Under the pieces are notes generated by a model that searched no databases, was not told where the DNA came from, and was given only the letters and a program-made list of their open reading frames with translations. DNA of 64,000 bases from Bacillota bacterium (GTDB lineage: Bacteria > Bacillota > Clostridia > Christensenellales > Pumilibacteraceae): contig WRLT01000006.1 of assembly GCA_009777485.1 (NCBI GenBank), positions 1 through 64,000 on the forward strand, read 5' to 3'. Every line of letters begins with the position of its first letter. The first letter of the stretch is position 1. A program made the position numbers and the translations under genes. Shown here piece after piece: positions 39,018 through 46,271 of this stretch.

Positions 39018-41426
39018 TTAGCCGATTATGTTGATTATTTTATCTTTGATATAGATTATTTTTTTAGGGGTTATGCCGCCCAAAACCTGCAACGCTTTTT
39101 TTTCTACTGCGTCTTGCGGTTCGTTTGGCTGAATTTTAATTACGCCCTTTAATTTTCCGCACAGCTGTACGGGGATTTCGATTTCGGTTTCGATTAGTTT
39201 ACTTTCGTCATATTCGGGATAACGCTCGGATAAAATATCTTTGTTAAAAATTTGGCTGTACAGCTCGGATGTAATATGCGGGATAAAGGGGTTCATAACT
39301 ATTAAATATTGACGCAGTTCTTCTTTGGTGATGTAATTGCTTTTTCGTACGGTGTTCATAAATTCCATAAAGCCTGCAATTACCGTGTTAAATTTAAAGT
39401 CCTCGCGCTTTTCGCAATCCTTTTCGTCGCTGATAATGCCTAACTCTGCGCGTTTAATCATTTGGTGCAAGGCGCGCTCGTGCGCTTTGCTTACGGTGCT
39501 GTCGTCGCGCATAAGCTGCTTTAAGCCCCACACGCGCTTTAAAAAGCTTGTGCAACCGTTAATGCCCTCTAACGTCCATGCGGTGTTTTGCTCGTAATCG
39601 CCCATAAATAAAATATGTAAGCGGAACGCGTCCGCGCCGTACTGCGCTAACACCGTTATAGGGTCGATTGCGTTGCCCGAACTTTTGCCCATTTTTCTGC
39701 CCGTTTCGTCTAGAATTAGTCCGTTGCACATGCGGCGCGTAAACGGCAGACGGTGCGGAACGGCTTTAATATCGTATAAAAAATTGTGCCAAAAGCTGGC
39801 GTACAGCATGTGGCGCGTAACGTGTTCGGTGCCGCCAGTATATAGGTCTGCCGCGCCCCAGTAGGCAAGCTTTTCGGGGCTTGCGAATTGTGCGGCGTTA
39901 TGCGGGTCTAAAAACCTTAGCCAGTACCACGACGAACCCGCCCAGTTAGGCATAGTGTCGGTTTCGCGCCGCGCTGACTTTCCGCACTTAGGACATTTTA
40001 CTTCTACCCACTCCTTAGCTTTTTTTAGCGGCCCGTCGCCGCTTTCGTCGGGCGAATAGTCTTTAAGCGCGGGCAAAGTAAGCGGTAAGACGTTTTCGTC
40101 AAGTGCGACAAATCCGCAGGAATCGCACAAAATAATCGGGAAGGGCTCGCCCCAGTACCGCTGACGGTTAAAGGGCCAATCCTGCATTTTGTAATTAATC
40201 TTTTTTTCGCCCTGCCCTTTTTTAACTAAAAATTCGGTGATTTTTTGCTTTGCGGCATCAACCGTTAAGCCGTTGATTAGCTTGCTGTTTACCAGTATGC
40301 CGTCGCCCGTGTAGGCTTCTTTACTTATGTCGCCGCCCGAAATAACCTGTATAATCGGCAAATCAAATTTTTTGGCAAACTCGTAATCGCGTGTATCGTG
40401 CGCGGGAACGGCCATAATCGCGCCCGTTCCGTAGCCTGTCATAACGTAATCGGCGGCAAAAATAGGAATTGACGCGCCGTTGGCGGGGTTTATAGCGCGT
40501 AAGCCCTCTATCAGAACGCCCGTTTTTTCTTTGTTGGCGGCGCGTGCCTCTGCTGATTTTTTTACGGCGGCGGTTTTATAGGCGCGCAGCTGCTTAATAT
40601 TGGTTATTTTTTTTGCGTATTTTTCTATTAAATCATGTTCGGGAGCGACTGCCATATACGTTACGCCGTACAGCGTGTCGGGGCGCGTGGTAAAGATTTT
40701 TAGCTGCTCGCGCGTTCCTTCGATGTCAAAAAAAATCTCCGCGCCCGCAGACTTTCCTATCCAGTTGCGCTGCGAATCTTTTAGGTTGGGTTTCATGTCG
40801 ATTTCGTCAATCGCGGCAAGCATTTTTTCGGAATAGTCTTTCATGCGCAGATACCAAACACTGCGCTTTGCCTGCACTACCCCGCCCTTACAGCGGTCGC
40901 AAATTCCGCCTTGACTGTCTTCGTTGCTGAGAATGGTTTTGCATTTAGGGCAGAAATTAACTACGCCGTCGGCTTTATACGCCATGCCCTTTTTAAACAG
41001 CTGTAAAAATATCCACTGCGTCCACTTGTAATATTCGGGTGATGTGGTATCCACCTCGCGTGACCAATCAAACGAAAAGCCTAGCTTTGTAAGCTGATTT
41101 TTAAAAATTTGAATGTTGTCGGAGGTTACGGTTTGCGGGTCTTTTTTTACCTTTAAAGCGTAGTTTTCGGTGGGCAGCCCGAAAGCGTCCCAACCTGCGG
41201 GGTACAGCACGTTATAGCCTTTAAGACGTTTATAGCGCGCGATTACCTCTGTGGGCGTAAACGCTTTAACGTGCCCTAAATGAATACCGCTGCCCGAAGG
41301 CCCGAAAAATTCGGTTAGTACATAAAATTTAGGCTTGTCCGAAAAATCTTCGGCGCGGAACGCATTACTGTTTGCCCAAATGCTTTGCCACTTTTCTTCT
41401 ACTTTTTTAAAATCGTAATCCGACAT
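39018..41426 (-). CDS. leuS: Leucyl-tRNA synthetase
   Basis: Charges tRNA-Leu. The class I HIGH motif is HLGH at residues 49-52 and the KMSKS loop reads KMGKS near residue 575 (GRKMGKSSGN). A connective editing domain with TRPDTLYGVTYMAV is near 240. Zinc-type cysteines CPKC and CDRCKGG are present near 155-180. At 802 aa it is standard. A good promoter lies at 41468-41497; no T-box leader is seen in the short upstream region. Confidence 0.96.
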   Translation of the reverse strand: MSDYDFKKVEEKWQSIWANSNAFRAEDFSDKPKFYVLTEFFGPSGSGIHLGHVKAFTPTEVIARYKRLKGYNVLYPAGWDAFGLPTENYALKVKKDPQTVTSDNIQIFKNQLTKLGFSFDWSREVDTTSPEYYKWTQWIFLQLFKKGMAYKADGVVNFCPKCKTILSNEDSQGGICDRCKGGVVQAKRSVWYLRMKDYSEKMLAAIDEIDMKPNLKDSQRNWIGKSAGAEIFFDIEGTREQLKIFTTRPDTLYGVTYMAVAPEHDLIEKYAKKITNIKQLRAYKTAAVKKSAEARAANKEKTGVLIEGLRAINPANGASIPIFAADYVMTGYGTGAIMAVPAHDTRDYEFAKKFDLPIIQVISGGDISKEAYTGDGILVNSKLINGLTVDAAKQKITEFLVKKGQGEKKINYKMQDWPFNRQRYWGEPFPIILCDSCGFVALDENVLPLTLPALKDYSPDESGDGPLKKAKEWVEVKCPKCGKSARRETDTMPNWAGSSWYWLRFLDPHNAAQFASPEKLAYWGAADLYTGGTEHVTRHMLYASFWHNFLYDIKAVPHRLPFTRRMCNGLILDETGRKMGKSSGNAIDPITVLAQYGADAFRLHILFMGDYEQNTAWTLEGINGCTSFLKRVWGLKQLMRDDSTVSKAHERALHQMIKRAELGIISDEKDCEKREDFKFNTVIAGFMEFMNTVRKSNYITKEELRQYLIVMNPFIPHITSELYSQIFNKDILSERYPEYDESKLIETEIEIPVQLCGKLKGVIKIQPNEPQDAVEKKALQVLGGITPKKIIYIKDKIINIIG

Positions 41427-41467
41427 AACTATCCTTCTTATTCCTGTAAACTAGTGTGCAGAATAAT

Positions 41468-41497
41468 ATTGTAGCACAAATGTACGCGCCGTGTCAA
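41468..41497 (-). promoter_or_regulatory. Promoter of leuS
   Basis: On the minus strand TTGACA (41492-41497) and TACAAT (41468-41473) are 18 bases apart, about 42 bases before the leuS start. Confidence 0.7.
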
Positions 41498-41530
41498 CAA
41501 ACTTAGCAGTGCGGTAGCGATCAGCAATGC

Positions 41531-41794
41531 TTAAAGATTTTCGTAATGTGTCCAAAGTGAATAAATTTTTATTTCCTCGTTGCTTACAACCTCGTAAACT
41601 AAGCGATGTTGCACATTTATTCTACGTGAATAAAGCCCTTTTAACTCGCCTTGCGGTTTTTCGTAATGCGGTGGATTTGTAAAGGGGTCTTTTTTGATTA
41701 TCTCGATAAGCTTTTTTACATTCGTTGACAACACTGTGTTTTTTTTAATATTTTGCATGTCTTTTAACGCTTGCTTAGTAAAAGTAATTTTCAT
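41531..41794 (-). CDS. yoeB: YoeB/Txe family toxin, 87 aa
   Basis: RelE-fold mRNA interferase that acts on the ribosome. The start at 41794 overlaps the antitoxin stop (ATGA). Signature parts: ITFTKQALKDMQNIKKN, NPPHYEKPQGELKGLYSRRI and the C-terminal QHRLVYEVV and IYSLWTHYENL. Catalytic Arg, His and Tyr residues of YoeB have counterparts (R in SRRI, H in LWTHY, the final aromatic). Paired with the upstream antitoxin. Confidence 0.93.
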   Translation of the reverse strand: MKITFTKQALKDMQNIKKNTVLSTNVKKLIEIIKKDPFTNPPHYEKPQGELKGLYSRRINVQHRLVYEVVSNEEIKIYSLWTHYENL

Positions 41795-42039
41795 TAGCTT
41801 AACTCGTTCTCCCAATCGAACTCAACACCCTTTTCGTTTTTTCCTTCTAAAAGCTTTTCGCGCATACTCGGAACGCTTAATAAATAAATGGTTTCTTTCA
41901 TTCCGTTATAATCTTCCTCGCTCATAACTATGACATTGCCGTTTTTTGTATTAACATTTAAAATATCGTTATAATCAAGGGCTTGATTAACGTAAGAAAA
42001 AATGTCTTTTCGGAAATTTGAAATATTAACATTGCGCAT
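41794..42039 (-). CDS. yefM: YefM/Phd family antitoxin, 81 aa
   Basis: Begins with the Phd/YefM DNA-binding fold (NISNFRKDIFSYVNQALDYND; NVIVMSEEDYNGMKETIYLLS). The acidic C-terminus (KGVEFDWENELS) should wrap the toxin. An AAAGAGGTGG site precedes the ATG. It also represses the operon through the TGTACA sites at 42072-42092. Confidence 0.93.
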   Translation of the reverse strand: MRNVNISNFRKDIFSYVNQALDYNDILNVNTKNGNVIVMSEEDYNGMKETIYLLSVPSMREKLLEGKNEKGVEFDWENELS

Positions 42040-42071
42040 AAAAAACCACCTCTTTATAATTCATTATATGT

Positions 42072-42100
42072 ATTGTACAATATGTTGTACAATATGTCAA
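42072..42100 (-). promoter_or_regulatory. yefM-yoeB promoter with two TGTACA operators
   Basis: On the minus strand TTGACA (42095-42100) and TACAAT (42072-42077) are 17 bases apart. The palindrome ATTGTACAAT (42072-42081) covers the -10, and a second TTGTACAA (42085-42092) lies in the spacer; their centres are 12 bases apart. E. coli YefM is known to bind paired TGTACA cores. Confidence 0.85.
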
Positions 42101-42135
42101 GTGTTTTATTAAAGTTTTTAACATCTCCCACAACC

Positions 42136-42209
42136 TTCATTCGCGAAGTGAATATCATTGCCGCAGGCAATTTCATTACGAAGTAATATCTCTTGCCGTG
42201 AAACGGCAA
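42136..42209. repeat. Array of four short hairpins
   Basis: Four stems in a row: around TTCATTCGCGAAGTGAA (42136-42152); ATTGCC/GGCAAT (42157-42171); ATTAC/GTAAT (42175-42187); TTGCCG/CGGCAA (42193-42209). They are joined by similar linkers (TATCA, TTTC, ATCTC). This looks like a REP-type intergenic repeat of the kind found in many copies in clostridial genomes. It sits between the tRNA terminator and the yefM promoter. Confidence 0.65.
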
Positions 42210-42217
42210 ATATAATT

Positions 42218-42245
42218 AAAAAACACACCTTCGTGTGTTTTTTTT
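42218..42245 (-). terminator. Terminator of the tRNA cluster
   Basis: ACACAC and GTGTGT around a 4-base loop, with A/T runs on both sides. On the minus strand it follows tRNA-Lys directly and has a T-run, so it ends the tRNA transcript; it could also work from the other side. Confidence 0.8.
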
Positions 42246-42320
42246 GGTGACCCATCTGCGACTCGAACGCAGGACACCGTGATTAAAAGTCACGTGCTCT
42301 ACCGGCTGAGCTAATGGGTC
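42245..42320 (-). tRNA. tRNA-Lys (TTT)
   Basis: Minus-strand cloverleaf of 76 nt with encoded CCA. Acceptor GACCCAT pairs with ATGGGTC. The anticodon arm CGTGA-CTTTTAA-TCACG gives TTT. Last gene of the cluster. Confidence 0.97.
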
Positions 42321-42323
42321 TGG

Positions 42324-42398
42324 TGGCAGGGGTGCAAGGATTTGAACCTTGGGATGACGGAATCAAAATCCGTTGCCTTACCGCTTGGCGACACCCCT
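42324..42398 (-). tRNA. tRNA-Gln (TTG)
   Basis: 75 nt with encoded CCA; acceptor AGGGGTG pairs with CACCCCT; the anticodon loop TTTTGAT gives TTG. Fourth gene in transcription order. Confidence 0.97.
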
Positions 42399-42415
42399 AA
42401 AATAAGGGTAAGATA

Positions 42416-42494
42416 TGGGGTGAGTGAAGAGGCTTGAACTCTCGACCTTCGGAGCCACAATCCGACGCTCTAACCAAACTGAGCTACACCCACC
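42416..42494 (-). tRNA. tRNA-His (GTG)
   Basis: Acceptor GTGGGTG pairs with CACTCAC; discriminator C and an extra 5' G (position -1, at 42494) as required for tRNA-His; anticodon GTG; CCA encoded. Confidence 0.97.
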
Positions 42495-42502
42495 GTATTT
42501 TT

Positions 42503-42579
42503 TGGCGCGCCTGAAGGGATTTGAACCCCTGGCCCACGGCTTAGAAGGCCGTTGCTCTATCCAACTGAGCTACAGGCGC
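42503..42579 (-). tRNA. tRNA-Arg (TCT)
   Basis: 77 nt with encoded CCA; acceptor GCGCCTG pairs with CAGGCGC; anticodon loop CTTCTAA gives TCT. Confidence 0.97.
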
Positions 42580-42610
42580 ATAGGGCCCGCAAAAGCCGCT
42601 AGGGGCTTTT

Positions 42611-42684
42611 TGGAGCGGGTAGTGGGAATCGAACCCACGCAGCTAGCTTGGAAGGCTAGAACTCTACCATTGAGCTACACCCGC
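42611..42684 (-). tRNA. tRNA-Gly (TCC)
   Basis: 74 nt with encoded CCA; acceptor GCGGGTG pairs with TACCCGC with a terminal G-T pair; anticodon loop CTTCCAA gives TCC. First gene of the cluster in transcription order. Confidence 0.97.
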
Positions 42685-42781
42685 ATACGCACAAGAGAAA
42701 TCATAACACAATAAAAAAAATATGTCAAATCTTTTAGCGGGAATTTTACAAAATTAGCACTTTAATTTTATATAATTTTTT

Positions 42782-43489
42782 TTACGGGATAAGGTTTAGG
42801 GCTTTATCGAATAAGCCGCTTTGGAAATAAAAATCGGGTACTTTTCCGATAATGGTGTTTTCGGCAATCGGGATAGGAACGGAGGCTAATACGCGGCTGG
42901 ATAAGCCTGGCAGCACTACGGTAACTTCTGTATGCACGGTGATATAGATTTTGTGCAATGTTTGGTTGATGCCTGCGGAAATGAATTCGGAATGCAGATT
43001 AGACGCTACCACCCCTACGGGCAAGGTTTTAATTAAAATATCAGGCCCGTAACCGCCCAAAAATGCAATGCCCGATAACGTGCCCAACGGGATGGTAACG
43101 CGCAGGTTTTCGGCTTGGTTGATGTAGTATTCGGTACGTGCTACGGCGTTGCGCGACAGCGCGTGCATAAGCGGTGTATTGGCTTGGATTAACACAACAT
43201 CGCCGCTGTTATTTTTTACAACGTCCACTAAATCGTCGTATGCGTAGCTATCGGTAATGATGTCGGTTGCGGCGCGTGCAACAGAGGACGCCGCGTATGC
43301 GCGGATTCTTTCTTCCGCTACCCTTTTAATGATAGGAACCATATTTAAAATGTAGTGCAGGATAAGCGCGGTGGTCAATATTACTAAGACTGCCAAAGTA
43401 ATTAGCAGCCTTTTTTTTCGTTTTTTTCTTTTAAACCTTGCCTCTATATAACAGCTGTTCATATAGGATACATATGCGGCAAAATGCAA
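42782..43489 (-). CDS. yunB: Sporulation protein YunB
   Basis: A basic N-terminus (KRKKRKKR) and one membrane segment (LLITLAVLVILTTALILHY, residues about 29-47), then an external domain with LPVGVVASNLHSEFISAGIN and ETVVLPG-like parts, as in YunB. In Bacillus yunB is made in the mother cell under SigE and mutants sporulate poorly. Length 235 aa is standard. Confidence 0.88.
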   Translation of the reverse strand: MHFAAYVSYMNSCYIEARFKRKKRKKRLLITLAVLVILTTALILHYILNMVPIIKRVAEERIRAYAASSVARAATDIITDSYAYDDLVDVVKNNSGDVVLIQANTPLMHALSRNAVARTEYYINQAENLRVTIPLGTLSGIAFLGGYGPDILIKTLPVGVVASNLHSEFISAGINQTLHKIYITVHTEVTVVLPGLSSRVLASVPIPIAENTIIGKVPDFYFQSGLFDKALNLIP

Positions 43490-43529
43490 AATGTTACAGG
43501 TTTTTTAGCGGGCGGATTTTTGCGGGGTT

Positions 43530-43922
43530 TTAATACCCTTCTTTTTTTGAATTTCCGTCTTGGCGCAGACGGTTTTCGGCGTTTTTATCTGCATAGATTT
43601 GGTACGCCTTTTCGGGGCTAAGACCTGCGTCTATACACATCGACACCCAAAAATGGAGTATATCGATAAGCTCTTCGTGCAACTTGTCGGGGTTGACGGC
43701 TTTGGGCTTTTTCCACCACTTATAATTGACCTCGTTTAAAACTTCGGCCGTTTCGTCTATTAGTGCAAGGCATTTTTTTTGAATCCATTCCTCAGCGGAA
43801 AATTCTTGTGCGCCGCACAAGGCATTTTTTTGCTTAATATGGTTGTCTAAATCTGCTTGCAGGGAAAATATTTTATCTAATTTATCCATAGTTTTGTAGC
43901 GCAAAAAGGGTGAAAAGTGCAT
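43530..43922 (-). CDS. dUTP diphosphatase, all-alpha (MazG-like) type, 130 aa
   Basis: Motifs of the dimeric dUTPase/NTP-PPase fold: ECxxE-like ALIDETAEVLNEVNYKWWKK and EELIDILHFWVSMCIDAGLS with the magnesium-binding E and D residues. It removes dUTP to keep uracil out of DNA. The start is either 43922 (AAAAAGG site within a short repeat) or ATG 43889; the latter is the more conserved start but lacks a clear site. Confidence 0.88.
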   Translation of the reverse strand: MHFSPFLRYKTMDKLDKIFSLQADLDNHIKQKNALCGAQEFSAEEWIQKKCLALIDETAEVLNEVNYKWWKKPKAVNPDKLHEELIDILHFWVSMCIDAGLSPEKAYQIYADKNAENRLRQDGNSKKEGY

Positions 43923-43952
43923 CCTTTTTGCATCCTTTTTGCATCCTTTTTT
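43918..43952. repeat. Three tandem 12-bp repeats
   Basis: GCATCCTTTTT is repeated three times in tandem just upstream of, and into, the dUTPase start. It may alter the ribosome binding site (AAAAAGG on the minus strand) if the copy number changes. Confidence 0.6.
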
Positions 43953-44246
43953 TTTGTTGTTTTATAGCTCTTTCTGCCTCTTCCGAGTTCGTATAAAGGC
44001 TTTTCTTTCCACCCCGTCTGCCTACGGCAGCCACCCCTCAAGAGGGGAATTTTTTAAGGTTTTTTATTTTAAATTCTTAGCCGACATTCTCCATTTTCCA
44101 TTTTCCATTCTCCATTAACAATAGCGTCGCGCCTGCAAGAGGGGAATTTTTATGTTGTATAGTATTAGTATATCACATTTTGTTGCGTTTGTCAAGCTTT
44201 TCGGGGTTTTTGTCCCAAAAAATTTTTTAATTCGCTTATTTAATTA
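43953..44246. repeat. Gene-free region with short repeats between the dUTPase and mlpA
   Basis: No gene is seen. A hairpin CTGCC-tac-GGCAG and a CCCCTC-aag-AGGGG stem lie near 44010-44047. The string AAGAGGGGAATTTTT occurs twice, at about 44039 and 44132. Between them, CATTTTCCATTTTCCATTCTCCATT is a degenerate tandem repeat. It looks like a decayed intergenic repeat. Confidence 0.5.
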
Positions 44247-45506
44247 TCATTTTTGAAAAAAGTCGGGGAAGTTGGCGGTGTGGGGTTTGCCTACGTAGGA
44301 CGTTGCTAAATTTGCGTTTTTGAATATGGCGGCGGCGAAACGGTTTACATCGTCTGCGGTTACGGCGTCTATTTGCGCGATTCTTTTGTCTACATCGTAC
44401 AGCTCGCCGCAAAGCGTTAAAAGTTTGCCGTTTACACTCATAATAGACTGCACGTTTTCGCGTGCGAATACTAGGGCGGATTTTATTTGTGTTTTGGCGC
44501 GCGCGATTTCCTTAGCGGTTATATCGCCGCACAAGACCTTGCGGATTTCTTGGGATAATGCGTCTAGCGCCTTTTGTGTGTTTTCGGGGCTGATATTTAG
44601 CACGATGTTAAATGAACCGTTGTTTTTAAACGCGGACGGCGCAGAGTATACGCTGTACGCAAGCCCTAACTTTTCGCGGATGGCTTGAAATAATCTGGAA
44701 CTCATTCCCCCGCCTAAAATGATATTTAGGATATTTTGCACTTGGTTTTTAGCAGAGTTAAACGGCAGCGACGAAAAGCCTATTGCGATGTTGGACTGCT
44801 CGAAATCCTTTATGCGCTGGGTGTGTGTGCGGCGGACGGGCAATGCGGCAACGGGGCTTGCGCCTGAATTTTTTACGCAGATTTTCGGTAGAATATATTG
44901 GCGGATAAGCTTGTCCGCTTGCGCGGGCGTAATGTTGCCCGCAAATGAAATTACGACGTTTTGCGCACAGTAAAACCTGTTGGTAAAGTCTATAACATCC
45001 TTTTGCTTAAAGGCTTTGATGTTATCGGGATTGCCTAAAATGGTTTGCCCTAACGCGCTGCCGCCGTAAAACGCAGAGGCTAATAAATCGTAGCAGATAT
45101 CCTCCGGGGTATCCTCTACCATGTTAATTTCTTCTAGGATTACGTTGCGCTCTTTATCTAGCTCTTCCTCGTTAAATACCGAATCAAAGAAAATGTGCGA
45201 AAGCAGCGCAAAGCATTCTTTTTTGTATTCGTCGGTTGATTTAACGTAGTAGCACGTGCATTCTTTGCCTGTAAAAGCGTTTACATGAGCGCCCAAAGTC
45301 TCGAAGGCGTCGGCAATGCCGTAGCCGTCTAGTTTATCGGTGCCTTTAAAAATAACGTGCTCGGTAAAGTGCGACAGCCCGTTTTGGGCGGGCGTTTCTT
45401 TGGCACTGCCTACGTTTACCCATATGCCCGCCGCCACGCTTTTTACGCCGCGCACGGTATCAATAACCGCTTTTAAACCGTTTTCGTACTGAATAAGCTT
45501 TTCCAA
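44247..45506 (-). CDS. mlpA: M16-family zinc peptidase (YmxG/MlpA type), 419 aa
   Basis: The inverted zinc motif HxxEH is HFTEH at residues 46-50. Two halves of the M16 fold are visible: GLSHFTEHVIFKGTD with IADAFETLGAHVNAFTG, and a C-terminal GGGMSSRLFQAIREKLGLAY. The start is TTG at 45506 with AAGGA 8 bases upstream. It follows ylxY as in the Bacillus order pnp-ylxY-mlpA. It probably degrades peptides in the cytoplasm. Confidence 0.92.
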   Translation of the reverse strand: MEKLIQYENGLKAVIDTVRGVKSVAAGIWVNVGSAKETPAQNGLSHFTEHVIFKGTDKLDGYGIADAFETLGAHVNAFTGKECTCYYVKSTDEYKKECFALLSHIFFDSVFNEEELDKERNVILEEINMVEDTPEDICYDLLASAFYGGSALGQTILGNPDNIKAFKQKDVIDFTNRFYCAQNVVISFAGNITPAQADKLIRQYILPKICVKNSGASPVAALPVRRTHTQRIKDFEQSNIAIGFSSLPFNSAKNQVQNILNIILGGGMSSRLFQAIREKLGLAYSVYSAPSAFKNNGSFNIVLNISPENTQKALDALSQEIRKVLCGDITAKEIARAKTQIKSALVFARENVQSIMSVNGKLLTLCGELYDVDKRIAQIDAVTADDVNRFAAAIFKNANLATSYVGKPHTANFPDFFQK

Positions 45507-45554
45507 ATTGAATTCCTTTTTATATGCGTTTTAACCGCATTTTGTAACGGCATT

Positions 45555-46223
45555 TTACAATACCGCACTGACGGGCGTTATGCTAAGCCCTCGCGCTTTA
45601 ATAATTTTAATGGTTCTGTCTAACATATCTACGGTGCTGCGGTTGGGCTGAACTAAAATTAAATCTCCGCCGCGCACGGTGTCTGAATTAAAGCTTGGCG
45701 TTAATTCCTTAGACCATAAAATGGTGGTATAGCCCAGCGACTTTGCCGCCGAAACCGTTTGGGACGAATAGCTGCCCAAAGGCGGCGCAAAGAGGTTCAT
45801 TTCTATGCCTATCGTTTTTTTAACGATTTCGTGCGTTAAAGTAATTTCTTCACGCGTGCGGGCGGCCGAAAGCCTTTTGTGGTCTTTTTGAAAATATCCG
45901 TGATTGGCGATTTCATGCCCTAAGCTAAACATTTTTTTTAGCGTAGGGCTGTTTTCTGAAACCCAAATGCCTGCTGTAAAAAACGTAGTTTGCACGCCGT
46001 TTTCGCTGAAAATGTGCAAAATATCGTCTACGTAGGGGGTGTTTTGGTGTACGTTAACCATTAAGGACACATGGTTATCAGAAAATCCGTTGTATACGGG
46101 CTGAATATCGGAAGAAGCGGGCGCGGCTTTGCCAAACGCAACGTATGCCGCAGTACCCGACAACACCAAAACGATTACTATATTTGCAACGACTCTGCGG
46201 AAAAATTTTGCCTTTTTATCCAT
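45555..46223 (-). CDS. ylxY: Polysaccharide-deacetylase-like sporulation protein (YlxY type), 222 aa
   Basis: An N-terminal membrane segment (residues 11-30), then a NodB-type fold: FFTAGIWVSE near 81 and the metal-binding H108 and H115 in NHGYFQKDH. The catalytic TFDDG motif is replaced by SLMVNVHQN, with Asn57 where the base Asp should be, so activity is doubtful. This loss is, to my knowledge, typical of YlxY. It lies between pnp and mlpA as in Bacillus, which supports the name. Confidence 0.85.
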   Translation of the reverse strand: MDKKAKFFRRVVANIVIVLVLSGTAAYVAFGKAAPASSDIQPVYNGFSDNHVSLMVNVHQNTPYVDDILHIFSENGVQTTFFTAGIWVSENSPTLKKMFSLGHEIANHGYFQKDHKRLSAARTREEITLTHEIVKKTIGIEMNLFAPPLGSYSSQTVSAAKSLGYTTILWSKELTPSFNSDTVRGGDLILVQPNRSTVDMLDRTIKIIKARGLSITPVSAVL

Positions 46224-46271
46224 AGTATATAGTATGAGTAAGCACCTATATCTATGAATTAAACTATCCGC

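Noticed and set aside
41427..41530. T-box riboswitch before leuS
   Set aside because: The region between promoter and start is only about 40 bases, too short for a T-box, and no TGGN anti-terminator motif is seen.
41546..41560. Another copy of the TGTCCAAA operator motif inside yoeB
   Set aside because: Only eight bases match, it lies within coding sequence of a chromosomal gene, and no promoter is near.
42424..42714. A + strand open frame across the tRNA genes
   Set aside because: It runs antisense through tRNA-His, tRNA-Arg and tRNA-Gly; such translations are a well-known annotation artefact.
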